A stretch of 52,604 bases of DNA, taken from positions 1-52,604 of the forward strand of contig JABJHA010000009.1 of the NCBI GenBank assembly GCA_018662005.1, in the 5' to 3' direction. Origin of the DNA: Rhodospirillaceae bacterium (GTDB taxonomy: Bacteria > Pseudomonadota > Alphaproteobacteria > Rhodospirillales > JABHCV01). This document shows positions 33,001 to 43,256 of this stretch, piece by piece. The position numbers and the translations under genes are program-made. The notes beneath the pieces were generated by a model, which was not told where the DNA came from, searched no databases, and saw only the letters and a program-made list of their open reading frames with translations. Within the stretch, counting starts at the first letter, position 1. Each line of letters starts with the position of its first letter.

Positions 33001-34714
33001 CTTCTGCCGCTAATTGGGCGGCTGCGGCGTCTGCTGCAGCTTCAAAAACTTCTTCCGCCGACGCGCCTTCGGCGATGGCCTGACGGGCGGCTTCCTCTGC
33101 CGCCGCGGTTATGGCGTCGTCGTCACCTTCGGGGCCAACCGCTTCCGGGCCTTCACCTTCGCCTTCGCCGCCTTCGCCACCATCGGCCTGTTGTTCGCCG
33201 TCTGGTGGGGCGTCGCCATCACCGGCCTGAGGCTCGCCGTCGGGTGGTCCCTCGCCATCGGGCGGTGCGTCACCCTCGGCACCGGGGGGAGGCCCGCCGC
33301 CGAACTGCGCGAACGCCTCGCTCTGGGCCTGCATTTCGTTGGCGGCGTGTTCTGCTTCGGCCTGCGCCACTTGGGCTTCGGCTTCAGCCGCTTGCGCCTC
33401 GGCTTCCGCCGCTTCGGCTTCTGCTACCTGGGCTTCGGCCTCGGCGATCTGAGCTTCGGCCTCGGCCGCCTTGGTTTCCGCTTCCTCCTGGGCCGCCTGG
33501 GCTTCGGCTTCCGCCGCTTCCGCCGCCGCTATGGCTTCTTCGTCGCCAGCCGCTTCGGCTTCCGCCCGCGCCGTCTCGGCTTCCTCAAGCGCTGCATCGG
33601 CTTCGTTCTGTGCATCCTGGGCTTCGGCTGCCGCCGCTTCCGCCTCGGCTTCCGCAGCCTCGGCTTCCGCACCTGCCTGTTCGGCCTCTGCGGCGGCCTG
33701 TTCGGCTTCCTGGGCATTTTCAACCGCGTCGTTGGTCGCTTTGGCGGCCACCGTCGTTGCCTGCATGGTCAGGGTTGAACCAAAATTCTGCTGAATCTGT
33801 TGCGGGCTGAACACCACCGGTGGTGGCGGGGCCTGGAAGGAACTGGTCATTTGTACCGTCGCGCCGACACTGCTCAATGTCACCGTACCGCCCTGGTTGG
33901 TGACCGACAACTGGCCCACAGACTGGACGCCCTGAGCATCGGTTTCGGGCAGCAGCGAGATAGTGTTTTCGGCCCCTTCCTGGGCCGCCCGTCCGGCGAC
34001 CTTGGTGCCGCGAATGCCGATGGTGGCCACCGGGGTGGTTACCGTCATTCCGTCGGGGCTCGTCTTGGCGATCTGGCCGCTGACAAACGAGAACACGCCC
34101 TGGACCAGATTGGCGCTGAACTGGCCTTCCTGGGTCCCCGGGTCATAAACCATCTCGTCGATGACCATGCGGCCTTCTTCGCCCAGCGAAAACGTCGTGT
34201 CATCGCTGAAGGTAATACCAATCGCCGCGCCCTTGGCGGTGACCAGGGTGTCGCCCTGGAAAATATCGTCGCCCTTGGCCAGGGACACCTTGGAACCGTC
34301 AATGCGAATGGCCTCGACCAGACCATCGGTGGCTTCGACCCGACCGATGGATTCGGCGGCCTGGGCCAGTTCGGCAAAGGGACCGTTCTGTAACAGGGCG
34401 TACTGCCCCGGCGCGCTGGGACCGGCCAGACTGATGGCCAGGTCGGCGGGGATGATGCCACCGGCCTCGGTGATCAGGTCGGGCGGAGTGTCAAGATTGA
34501 AAAAGTCGCGGATCAGAATTTGTGAGCCGTCCGGGCCGGTCAGCAGCAGATCGAAACCCTGGGGCGAGAAATCAGCCTTCAGCAGCCAGGCGTCACCGGG
34601 AATGGTTATTGTACCGCCATTGTCAGCCTGCAAGACCTGGACCGAACCAACCTCGGGTGTGTCGAAGATCGAACCATCATCAGAGGTGTCAAATAAAGCG
34701 GTGGATTGTGCCAT
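30062..34714 (-). CDS. Giant FecR-domain repeat surface protein (intact paralogue)
   Basis: This 1550-residue protein is probably secreted by a type I route, since it has no N-terminal signal peptide. Layout: a conserved N-terminal region and FecR-type domain (about 1-300), an Ala/Glu-rich coiled-coil-like stretch (about 320-465), Pro/Gly/Asp linkers, a second Ala/Glu-rich block (530-620), Gly-rich repeats of FFGGGGD, then beta-repeats (about 800-1500) with TGG..TD.LTL and GSGGDNLTV units, and a C-terminal domain ending ITGYV. Its N-terminus closely matches the split gene at 23306. It lies inside the element that splits that gene. The upstream region has a TACCGAACGGTA palindrome (34744-34755). 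Function is probably adhesion or biofilm matrix. Confidence 0.8.
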   Translation of the reverse strand: MAQSTALFDTSDDGSIFDTPEVGSVQVLQADNGGTITIPGDAWLLKADFSPQGFDLLLTGPDGSQILIRDFFNLDTPPDLITEAGGIIPADLAISLAGPSAPGQYALLQNGPFAELAQAAESIGRVEATDGLVEAIRIDGSKVSLAKGDDIFQGDTLVTAKGAAIGITFSDDTTFSLGEEGRMVIDEMVYDPGTQEGQFSANLVQGVFSFVSGQIAKTSPDGMTVTTPVATIGIRGTKVAGRAAQEGAENTISLLPETDAQGVQSVGQLSVTNQGGTVTLSSVGATVQMTSSFQAPPPPVVFSPQQIQQNFGSTLTMQATTVAAKATNDAVENAQEAEQAAAEAEQAGAEAEAAEAEAEAAAAEAQDAQNEADAALEEAETARAEAEAAGDEEAIAAAEAAEAEAQAAQEEAETKAAEAEAQIAEAEAQVAEAEAAEAEAQAAEAEAQVAQAEAEHAANEMQAQSEAFAQFGGGPPPGAEGDAPPDGEGPPDGEPQAGDGDAPPDGEQQADGGEGGEGEGEGPEAVGPEGDDDAITAAAEEAARQAIAEGASAEEVFEAAADAAAAQLAAEGDSPEDIAEERAVAEQAFNDALAAGASPEEAMALAMQATEDQFGGDDGFDDGGPGPGGPGPGDDPNAQDGFGGDPNAPDGGGTFDGGGTNDSSGTNDGGGFNDGGGDFFGGGGDFFGGGGDFFGGGGDFYDGGGFYDDGGGGFYGDTLYGGGGGDYFGDPYGDPFGGDVFDPLLGEFFDLGQTFDIIHDDNQEQQQVVTQTDFAEFFTGTSSIDNFAGTSLNTNFYFAKAALGSDDVITDAGGSNQMAFDGLDSTVLKFTINGSDATKGNVEVWTASGTTYNLDTSYGGDVGDPGGTASTIDFTNVSQYLFADDDVPSLQGDYSAQTEVDPSAATEADDQGDIIVMPSLDVGDVGYVVAGGSGNDVFTLNDITSGTGGMDGIIVFGKGGGDTFNIAASFDGLLIGGITNTDNQDDGTGGKPSGDGIPDDGINTFSYSAMFTGQGTTGVSATIAGYTSTYWNGSSNVTETETSAVVNNSATSLNNMIWDIGHFIGSKGDDEINFNSGSLNTLEGGTGDDNIVLGSTAKLYTLTGGANTDSLTLNTSGAYTFAAVTMTTIETIIFNSGGNTVTVDTADMADVTTLTGNSGTDLLQLSDASTALDLTIGSKAITGAVGIQLGTGGDNLTVAAAQLDSATELTVITGGSGTDILTLGASGAFTLANTAVTDIETIVFNSSGNTLTVDTNDMVDITTITGSASTDILQLADSSTTLDLTSDMKTFTASVEIQLGSGGDNLTVAASQLDSSSEITAITGGANTDTLTLGETGTYSLANTTLSAVETIVFHSSGNSLTVDGADMTDVNTVTGSAGTDTLILSTAAGSGITVSNVDNITTASGADGLTITGAANVTITESAGVGDTYALNGTGNHTIQYADASTLAGTFETITGWDSSTDALAFEASSYIGDAAGLFDGGGVLLSAGSFASGSGLTTSNGAAVFFFQDTDTGIVRYDADGSDAAVATVLEIADLDATITSADITGYV
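30545..31440 (-). repeat. 330-bp tandem repeats (110 residues) in the beta-repeat region
   Basis: Matching segments start at 30721, 31051 and 31381, an exact 330-bp spacing. Half-unit matches lie near 30563, 30897 and 31227. Each unit has two sub-repeats of about 55 residues, with TGG..TDTLTL and TVDTADM-type sequences. Such repeats can change number by recombination. Confidence 0.8.
32605..32692 (-). repeat. 21-bp Gly-rich tandem repeats
   Basis: About four units encode FFGGGGD. They form a flexible linker in the giant protein. The equivalent units in the split gene, FFGGGDP, lie at 38400-38545. Confidence 0.8.
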
Positions 34715-34894
34715 GACTGGTGCCTGTATGTTTTCTCAGTTTCTACCGAACGGTAAGCATAATCTGTTTTAGGTACCGACATCAACTCTTATGGACATTA
34801 GCTTCAGTGCTGGAATCTTATTAAAAAATAAGTTTGAAAGCACTGCCCCGGTGTAGCGGTAGTTGGCGGAACTGCGCGCGCATTGCGCTGGCTA

Positions 34895-35488
34895 CTATTC
34901 TTTCCAGTCGTTGAGGTAGTAACTTGCCAGCCTCTTCCCGTTCATCTGCCCTTTGACTTTCTCTCCCTCAACAGATTCAATTAATTCGTTGAGGTAAGCC
35001 ACAAACCCCTCCTCATCGCCGTCAACAATCCCGTTGTTTTTTTCATAAATCCATGCGGCTGTTATGACGATATCCATACGGGACAGAGTTTTGTTACCCT
35101 CATGGCTCATGACGATCACTGATTTGCCGGCAATTCCTTTCGCTCCTAGTCGCTTTTTATATGAAGCAGCATCGCCCTGTTCAACGATCCCGATGTTGTT
35201 GATAGCTGCTCTAAGACGGTCTATGGCAGTTCTTTCGGCGTGTTTGATGCCTTCTGCCGCTCTTAAGAGATTGAAAATTTCCTCCGGGATGTTTTCGAGG
35301 TATGCGTCGAGCGCTTTAAGTTTCTTCTCAACTTTTGAGGGTTTCATTGGATTGGGCTGTTCGCGAAGCCATTTGTTATACCAAACAAGAATTTCTGAAT
35401 TGGTTGAGAAGTCGTCTTTGTCACCACCATCAGGGCAAAATAAAGAGAGGTCACTCTGGCCAGGCCTGAATGGGGGAATGTCGCTCAC
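34895..35488 (-). CDS. Unknown protein coupled to the integrase
   Basis: This 197-residue, mostly helical, hydrophilic protein has no motif that I recognise. It starts at GTG 35488, overlapping the integrase stop by four bases, so it is translated together with the integrase. Being the second gene of the integrase operon, it could help recombination direction, immunity or host interaction, but nothing in the sequence shows which. The 180 bp after it separate it from the giant gene's promoter. Confidence 0.6.
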   Translation of the reverse strand: MSDIPPFRPGQSDLSLFCPDGGDKDDFSTNSEILVWYNKWLREQPNPMKPSKVEKKLKALDAYLENIPEEIFNLLRAAEGIKHAERTAIDRLRAAINNIGIVEQGDAASYKKRLGAKGIAGKSVIVMSHEGNKTLSRMDIVITAAWIYEKNNGIVDGDEEGFVAYLNELIESVEGEKVKGQMNGKRLASYYLNDWKE

Positions 35489-36747
35489 ACGATTTTCTCC
35501 TCGTTATTAGAAGAAGCAACGAGTTCACCAAGCCAGACGGCCCAGCGATCCATAGCATGGCGTTTTTCTGGCAGGTAACCCCAGCGGTCATAATGCCTGG
35601 ACCCCACGTCTGTCATTGCGTGTCCCTGGATTCGATTTCGGATTTCCAGATCGACACCGATGGACCCCGCCAGCGTCTTCCATGTGCGACGCAGGTCTCT
35701 CGGGGTGAAACTGACGATTTTTAACTTCACACATAGACGAGCCACGGCACCATTGAAGCCGCCGTGGCCTCGCGGTCCCCGCCCACTTCTGCCAGGAAAA
35801 AGCCATTTAGATCGACCGGAAATCATTTTAATGCATTTTAATATATCAATGTGGAGCTTGGAGAGAGGAACAATGTGCGGTTCACTCTCCGTATTTCGAG
35901 TCTTGCCGCGTCTGTCGGGTGGCATCGCCCAGATTTTCTCATCAAAGTCGAACTCGCTCCACTCAGCATGCAACACCTCTTGAACACGCTGTCCAGAGGC
36001 GAGTAGAAACTTAACGGCCAAGGCTGTGTGAAGGGTTACCTCGCCCGCACCCAGTCCCTTCCAAACGGCTTTCACCTCATCCCGTGAAAGGGCGCGATTT
36101 CCCACGCTCTCTTTCACAATCCTCTTAGTCAACGCAACAGGATTGAACTGCAGACCAAATTCGGGGAGTTTGCCGTGCCATTGCGCCATGCCCTTTGCGT
36201 GGATGCCGAATTCAAAAGCCGCCCTAAGATACGATCTGACACGGTTGGCCTGCTTAAAGGCACCCCTATCAGCGACGACCTTAAGAACGTCCAGTATATC
36301 GTCGAATCCTACATCAGCGACCCGCTTGGCACCGATAATTGGCCGAATATCCTTCTCGAAGCATCTAGCAGTCTCTCCCGCTGAAACTTTCCCGTCCATC
36401 TGGAGATTCTGAATGTAAAATCGAAATAGATCGGCCACAGACCCGAGATTCTCGGTTTCCTTTTGGGCTTTCTCTTCAACGGGGTCAGCACCGCCATCAA
36501 CGACCATGCGGGCTGCACGTGCCCTTTCCCTAGCTGCCTTGAGGGACACGCCGGGGTATTTGCCGAGGCCGATCTGCCTACGCCGTCCCGTAGTCGGGGA
36601 GGTGTAAGAGATGAAAAAGCTAATTGAACCGTTCGGGGCAACTGTCGCGCCGAATCCTTTTGATGCGGCGTCTCCGCTTACGTCGCGAATACGGTAAACT
36701 GTTTTTTTCGGCTTTGCAGTTTTCAAGCTTCGTTCTGACAGGGCCAT
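35485..36747 (-). CDS. Tyrosine integrase, P4-like
   Basis: This 420-residue integrase has an N-terminal DUF4102-type arm-binding domain (residues about 1-95, with IGLGKYPGVSLKAARERA), a core-binding domain and a catalytic domain. Catalytic residues are seen in SGQRVQEVLHAEW (Arg), TPRDLRRTW (Arg; Arg where His is usual at the first position), IQGHAMTD (His) and RHYDRW (Tyr). It is read away from the right junction, 177 bp from the attR core. It should catalyse integration into the giant surface-protein gene rather than into a tRNA gene, the usual target of its relatives. Confidence 0.92.
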   Translation of the reverse strand: MALSERSLKTAKPKKTVYRIRDVSGDAASKGFGATVAPNGSISFFISYTSPTTGRRRQIGLGKYPGVSLKAARERARAARMVVDGGADPVEEKAQKETENLGSVADLFRFYIQNLQMDGKVSAGETARCFEKDIRPIIGAKRVADVGFDDILDVLKVVADRGAFKQANRVRSYLRAAFEFGIHAKGMAQWHGKLPEFGLQFNPVALTKRIVKESVGNRALSRDEVKAVWKGLGAGEVTLHTALAVKFLLASGQRVQEVLHAEWSEFDFDEKIWAMPPDRRGKTRNTESEPHIVPLSKLHIDILKCIKMISGRSKWLFPGRSGRGPRGHGGFNGAVARLCVKLKIVSFTPRDLRRTWKTLAGSIGVDLEIRNRIQGHAMTDVGSRHYDRWGYLPEKRHAMDRWAVWLGELVASSNNEEKIV

Positions 36748-36923
36748 TGATGACTATTCCATTTGCCGCAATAATTGCTACGTTGTGCATGAGATCCAAT
36801 GATATTTCCTGAGAAGCATGATAGTCTGTGAGAATTGTATTTTGCAAGTTAATTGGCTAAATATATAAGGTTATCGAGTAATTTCCGAGACTCTACGCGG
36901 GCCTTGAGAATAGATACGTTCCC

Positions 36924-36932
36924 GACACCCAG
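36924..36932. repeat. attR core
   Basis: GACACCCAG at the right junction, 177 bp from the integrase start codon. Host sequence resumes in frame immediately after it. Confidence 0.7.
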
Positions 36933-39900
36933 GAAGGGGCGTTTAGCGCCAATCTTGTTCAGGGTGTCTTCTCCTTTGTCAGTGGCGAGATCGCCAAGAC
37001 CGGCGCTGATGCCATGACGGTGACGACACCTGTCGCCACTATTGGTATTCGTGGCACCAAGGTCGCCGGCCGGGCCGCCCAGGAAGGAGCCCAGAACACG
37101 ATTTCACTACTCCCTGAGACGGACGCCCAGGGTAACCAGTCTGTTGGTCAACTGGCCATATCCAATCAATCCGGTGGCCCGCCGGTGGTGATGAGCGTGG
37201 CCGGGGCAACGGTACAGATGACCAGCGCCTTCCAGCCGCCGCCCCCGCCGGTGGTATTTAGTCAACAACAGATCCAGGAAAACTTCGGCTCTACCCTGAC
37301 CATGCAAGCCAACACGGTCGCCGCCAAGGCGACCAATGATGCTGCAGAGGGTGCAGCGGCTGCTGACCAGGCAGAAGCTGATGCCCAGGCGGCCGGTGAG
37401 GAAGCCGACGCGGCTGAAGCTGAAGCGGCAGCGGCCGAGGCTGATGCTGAGGCGGCCCAAGCGGAAGCCGAGGCTGCAGCCGCAGAAGCAGAAACAGCAG
37501 CGGCTGAAGCGGAGGCCGCCATTGCCGAGGCTGAAGCGGCTGGCGATGAAGCGGCTCTAGCTGAAGCCGAAGCGCAAGCCGCAGAAGCCGAAGCTCTGGC
37601 AGGAGAAGCTGAAACAGCCCAGGCAGAAGCTGAAGCCCAAGCCGCGGAAGCGGAAGCTCAGGTAGCGGCGGCTGAAGTCGCTCAGGCGGAAGCGGAGACT
37701 GCACAAGCGGAAGCGGAAACAGCGGCAGCAGAGGCAGAGACGACTGCAGCAGAAGCCGAGCACGCTAATAGCGAAGTGCAGGCTCAGGCTCAGGCTCAGG
37801 CCTTTGCCCAGTTTGGTGGACCACCTCCCCCGGGAGCTGATGGCGACGCACCCCCGGATGGCGAGGCACCTGCGGACGGTGAAGCCCCGCCCGATGGCGG
37901 GCAACAAGGTGATGGCGGTGACGGAAACCCCGATGGCGAACAGCAGGCAGGTGATGGGCAAGGCGACGCCGTTGACCAGGCAGCTGAGGAAGCCGCCCGC
38001 GAGGCTATTGCAGAAGGCGCTTCGGCAGAGGAAGTCTTTGCCGCTGCCGCAGACGCTGCTGCCGCGCAGTTAGCCGCAGAGGGCGATAGCCCCGAAGATA
38101 TCGCTGCTGAACGGGCTGTAGCGGAACAAGCATTCAATGACGCCCTTGCTAGTGGTGCCAGCCCCGAAGAAGCGATGGCGGCAGCCATGCAGGCGACGGA
38201 AGACCAGTTTGGCGATAATTTCAACGACGGCGGCGGCGACCCCAATCAACAAGGCGGAAACTTTGGCGGCGATCCAAACGCCCCTGACGGCGGTTTCGGC
38301 GGCGATCCCAACGCACCGGGGGGCACTGGCGGCGATCCCAATGCGCCGGGCGGTTTTGACGGTGGTGGCAATACGGGTGGTGGCGACGGCACGAACTTTG
38401 GCGGCGGCGACCCATTCTTTGGTGGTGGCGACCCCTTCTTCGGTGGTGGTGACCCCTTCTTCGGCGGCGGCGACCCGTTTGGTGGTGGCGATCCGTTTGG
38501 CGGTGGTGACCCATTCTTTGGCGGTGGCGGCGACCCGTTCTTCGATGGCGGCAACAATCTTTATGGCGGTGCCGGGGATGATTTCTTCAACGATCCCTTC
38601 GGCGGCGACACCTTCGATCCGCTGATCGGTGAAATTTTCGACCTGGGAAATGTTTTTGACATTATCGATCACGGCGATGACCCCAACGCGCCACCCCCAC
38701 AAGAAGTTGAATCCCAATCGTCGTTTACCGATCAGGTAACCTTTACCACTGGCGATGACACGGAAGAGGGAACTTCTGAAAATACCAATTTTTATTATTC
38801 CTATGCCTCCCTCGGCGGGGTCGACACCATCACCGACCTTGGCGGCAGCAATCAGATGTCGTTCGACGCGCTTGATAACATCAAGATAAAAGTAACCACA
38901 GACGCCACCACCCTGGGCACTGGAACGGTCGATATATGGAATGGCTTTAGCGCCGCCGAAGGTTCCGCACCAGCCACCGGCTCCCCACCTAACCAGACCA
39001 TCACATTCTCGGATGTCACCCAGTATCTGTTCGCAGATTCCACTGTTTCCTCCCTTACCGGCGGTTATTCCAGCCAGAGCTCAGCGGATTTATCGGCAAC
39101 ACCGACAGACGCTGATTCCGGGGACATCATCGTCATGCCCGCACTTGAAACGAATGATATTGGCTACGTCATTGCCGGCACCAGCAGTGGCGACACTATC
39201 AACCTGTCCCAAAGCATGGACGGAGCCATCGTCTTTGGTAAGGGCGGTGGCGATACCTTTAATATTTCAGTGAACATGGATGCTCTTCTGATTGGCGGAA
39301 TTACGGGGACAGACAATGTTGATGACGGAACCGGGGCGGGGGTTGCCAACGATGGGATACCTGATGATGGCATTAACCTCTTTGACTATAGCTCGTTGAT
39401 TAGTGGCACGACGACCACCGGCATTGCTGCGACACTGTTCAGTTTCTATGACAGTTTTGACGAGAAGTATGAAACCACGGCTCTTGTATCTGGCGGCTCC
39501 GGACTTTTAAACAACAACCTTTGGGATGTTGGTTCCTTCACCGCAACGGATGGTGTTGATACGATCAATCTTTATGGTGCAAGACTAAATACTCTTAACG
39601 GAGGGACCGGGGTCGATACGATAACAGGGGATGCCAACACACGAATAATGACCCTTGATGCCGGTGCCGGAGATGACATCGTAAGCCTGTATACCAATAC
39701 CTTTGTGGATACGACGGCTTCTACCGTCAAGGCCACCATCTCAGGTGGCGCTGATTCAGATACTTTAAATCTCCTTGGTGGAGGCACGCTGACAGTCTCT
39801 CAGCTGGCTAATGTGTCAGGCTGGGAAACCTGGTCGCTGGGAACAAATGCGGCATATAACATAACCCTTGGCGCCAACAATGATCCAACCAGTGGGGCAC

Positions 39901-42900
39901 TGACAATCAGCGCCACGAGCGTAACAAGTGCAGCCGTAACAATTGATGCATCTGCTGAAACAAGTACCAGTATATCCTACTTTGGGGGTGGAGGTGTCGA
40001 CACCATCACCGGTGGTCAAGGCGCTGATGCCATGGTCGGTGGAACAGGTGCCGATGTTTATATGTCCAGAGCATCCGGAACCGACAACTCCAACGCTACA
40101 GCGTCAAACCTGGATGCCATCCATATAGATGTTTCTCAAGGTGACGTCCTTGATATATCTGCCTTCACCGCCATTACCGAAGCGGAAATGGATGCCGACA
40201 CCTTTACTGTCACCGACGATGGCGCCGAGACCTTTGCCGATTCTCTGGCATTAACACTCGCCGACGCAGGAGACGTATCCTTCTTCACCTCCGGGGGTGA
40301 GGCTTTCCTCGTTATTGAAGATGGAACCAACCTTAACCAGTTTAACGCCGGTGAGGACTTCATCATAAAGATGGTTCAAAGCAACGGCAGCACGGCTTCC
40401 ATCTTCACCAATATCTCGAGCCTGGCCGACGCCAACATATTGGGCTTTGGTTTTACGGCCACGGCTTCCAGCGCCACCTTAACCCTGACTGGCGATCCTG
40501 GCGGGGCCATCATTGTCGATATGACACAAACTGTGTTTGCAAGTGTGTTTTCCGGTGGGGCCACCCCGGTACTAAGTGGCACCTTTACCAATGGCACGAC
40601 GATACACTTAAATGCTCAAGCCATGTCCTCCTCCGTCACCCTGACCACGGTGACAACGTCTTCAGCCATTACAGTTGATACGGGTACCGGCACCACCACC
40701 ATCACCGGTGCCGCCACGGGTGGCGTTACCATCGATGCCTCCAGCACTTCCAACGGTGCGGCCCTGACACTTGGTGGCTCACAAGACTATGTTGTTACGG
40801 GCCTCATTGGGGACATAGGAACCAACAGTAACACCGGTACTTTGAATGTGACGACTGGTGACGCTTCCGATAACACGATAGCCATTGCTGCCGGCTCTCA
40901 GGGTATGACGCTGAAAGCCACAACATCGGGCGACACAGTTTCAATCGATGCGGCTGGCACGGACGAGGCATCATCGTTCACGATTACTGCTGGCAGTGCT
41001 GCCAATGTCGCTGTCGCAAACCTGAAAAGCGACTTTAATGCTGCTAATCTCAGTGGTTCTCTTACAATTGCGTCAACCACGGACCTTGCTGACAATGCTC
41101 TTACGGTTACTGCTGGTAGCGGTAACTTGGCTTTTACCACTAGCCTGGGTTCTGACACGATCACTATAAACGCCGCCGCCATGACGGGTGCCCAAACAAT
41201 CACCCTCACCGGCAACACCTTTACAGATTTTGTCGTCACCAATTTCAACTCAACTGGACTTTTGGATGCATCCGCCGCTCAAGATGGTTTGACGATCACG
41301 GGTTCAGGAGGTACGGGAGATCGCAGTTACACAGTAGGCGACTTGTCAGCCACGACCTCGATTACCACATCCGCTACAGGTGCCGTGACGGTTAATGCCT
41401 TAGCGGCAAACCATGGCAATAGTGGAAATGGTAACTTTACCCTGACGGCGGCGAGTGCATCTTCCAAAACAATGAACATCACGGGTGATGGCACCATTTA
41501 CACTACAACGGTAGATACATACGTAATTGGAGATGACAGCACTGACACACGCACTATTAACCTCAATGTCGATTCCTCTTCCATTATAACCGCCTCATCT
41601 GCCAGTGACGCTATTAGTTTTGTCACCGGATCAACCACTTTTACCGGAACGCTTACTGGAGATGCAAATGCCAGTGACAACATTTGGCTAAGTGACGGCG
41701 CTAACATCTCAGGTGCCACCCTTAACAATATTGTAGATTTAACGGTGTTCCAGAATTCCACCGTTACCATGACGGCTGTGCAACATGAGGCCTTCACCGG
41801 TACCATCACAGGGGCCGGAGCCGAAACCATAAATATTACTGGCGATGGCAATGTGTCTGCGAAATCTGTTTTTGGCACTTATGTCATAGGAGATTCAAGC
41901 ACTGACGCTCGTCAGGTTACCCTTACCTCCACCTCGTATACAACCACCGCAAACTCAACCACCGACGCCGTGACCTTCCTCGTAAGTGGGTCTTTTACCC
42001 GAGATATTGTTGGAGAAGGGACGGTGAACGATGTTCTTTCATTGGCAAATGGCGCGTCACTGAGCACTGGTGTCGCTCTTACTGAGATCGAAGATCTGAC
42101 CATAGCCACTGGAGGCACGGTTACCATCCAAAATACCCACCATGCCGGCTTCACAGGGGCCATCACCGCCGCAGGAACTGAGACATTGCATGTTGATGGT
42201 GGGGGTTCACTTTCGACCCTGGCTAATATTGAGAATTACGTTCTGGATTCCGATTCAGGGTGGGGCACATTGACAGTAGCTAACAACGCTAACAATATTT
42301 CCATTGACGCGACAGCCCTTGGCACGACCACATTTGCGGTCAATGCCAATGCAGAAACCAACAACGTTGTAACCCTCACGATGGATAGCGACACGCTGTA
42401 CAATGAGTTGGGGGCGTATGCACTTACAGGTGGCCAGGGATCCAGTGATGTTCTTATTTTTGATGGAGCTTTAGATGCTACATCAGTAAGCGCGGCTGAC
42501 ATGGGTGGCGTTACCGGGTTTGAGACATTAAAATTTACCGACGGATATAGTTCGGTTATTAACCTTGCGGACATCAACAACGGCTCGACACAACTTACTA
42601 TTGATGCGTCTTTACTTACGACGAGCCGGGCGAGCGTTAACGGCCAACTCGATACCAATGGAACTTTCGTATTTGTTGGAGGTACTCAAAACGATGTTTT
42701 CGTGGGGGGTGCCGGGGATGATACATTCACTGGCGGCGCAGGGGCTGACTATCTGAGTGGACAGGCTGGCGCAAATACCTTCATATACACAGCGACGACG
42801 CAATCTACATCCACAAGCATCGACGAAATTATTTCTTTTAATGTTGGTGTCAGTGCCTCTGTCATTGATTTAAGTGGAATTGCCGGAATAACCGAAGCGG

Positions 42901-43157
42901 AGCTCGACTCCGGCGGCGGCTATACCTTCGATAGTACGGTGCACTCAGACCTGGCAACCGCATTAGGAGATGCAACGTTCATCACTAATAATTTGACGAC
43001 CGCGGGTGATATTACTTCATTTGTCACAGGCGACAGTAAAAGGTATTTGGTTATAGAAAGTGGCGATGCTGCCGGCTATGACAGTGGTAATGATATTGTA
43101 TTTGAAACAAGCGCTAGTCTGACCGGGTTTGTCGACGCCAATATTCTTGGAGCCTAA
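36933..43157 (+). pseudogene. Giant FecR-domain surface protein, 3' part (split by insertion)
   Basis: 2074 codons continue the frame broken at 23863. It opens EGAFSANLVQGVFSF, the end of the FecR domain. An Ala/Glu-rich coiled-coil-like block (37330-37800) and a second one (37970-38215), Gly-rich repeats, and a very long Thr/Ser/Gly/Ala beta-repeat region with GGTGADV and GGAGDDTFTGGAGADY RTX-like units near the end follow. The rejoined protein would have about 2260 residues. ATG 37014 could start a 2047-residue product that lacks the FecR N-terminus but keeps the C-terminal end, where type I secretion signals lie. It is therefore not certain to be silent. Confidence 0.85.
38400..38545 (+). 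repeat. 18/21-bp Gly-Asp-Pro tandem repeats
   Basis: Units encode FFGGGDP and the shorter FGGGDP, about seven in tandem. They are the counterpart of the Gly-rich repeats at 32605-32692 and a likely site of length variation. Confidence 0.8.
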
Positions 43158-43256
43158 TTATTTCTTTTACCATTTCTTTAGGCGATAAGAGCAATCCCGT
43201 AATTTCTTAAATAATGGATATCACAATTACATCCCCTAAAGCGCGACCCAGCATCC

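Larger units (their letters stand above)
23864..36932. mobile_element. 13.1-kb integrative element inside the giant surface-protein gene
   Basis: The unit is bounded by the 9-bp repeat GACACCCAG at 23855-23863 and 36924-36932. Removing 23864-36932 rejoins codon 186 to GAA GGG GCG and gives a continuous frame, matching the paralogue (MVYD..TQEG.FSANLVQG). Contents: an AlpA-like regulator, a primase/helicase, a serine resolvase, small phage-like genes, a broken LivG gene, a giant FecR paralogue, an unknown protein and a tyrosine integrase at the right end. The integrase lies next to the right junction, as usual for integrase-driven elements. No conjugation or capsid genes are visible, so it is probably mobilised by a helper or is a satellite-like element. 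Confidence 0.88.

Noticed and set aside
33014-33810. Long open frames opposite the giant FecR gene
   Set aside because: They run antisense to the Ala/Glu-rich block, and their low-complexity Phe/Gly/Leu- or Arg/Pro/Leu-rich products are what its complement would give. They are not genes.
35839-35848. Exact TAATATATCA match to the candidate GntR operator
   Set aside because: It lies inside the integrase coding sequence in an AT-rich patch, far from any start of transcription in the methyl-transfer genes. It is a chance match and a caution on the motif's specificity. A near match at 40149 is also inside a gene.
38400-38545. Short regular repeats that could suggest a CRISPR array
   Set aside because: The 18/21-bp units are contiguous, in frame and encode Gly-rich peptide repeats, with no spacers.
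38070-38717. Minus-strand frame opposite the Gly-rich part of the split giant gene
   Set aside because: The product is a Val/Ala/Thr-rich repeat mirroring GGGDPFF codons, with no ribosome site or motif.
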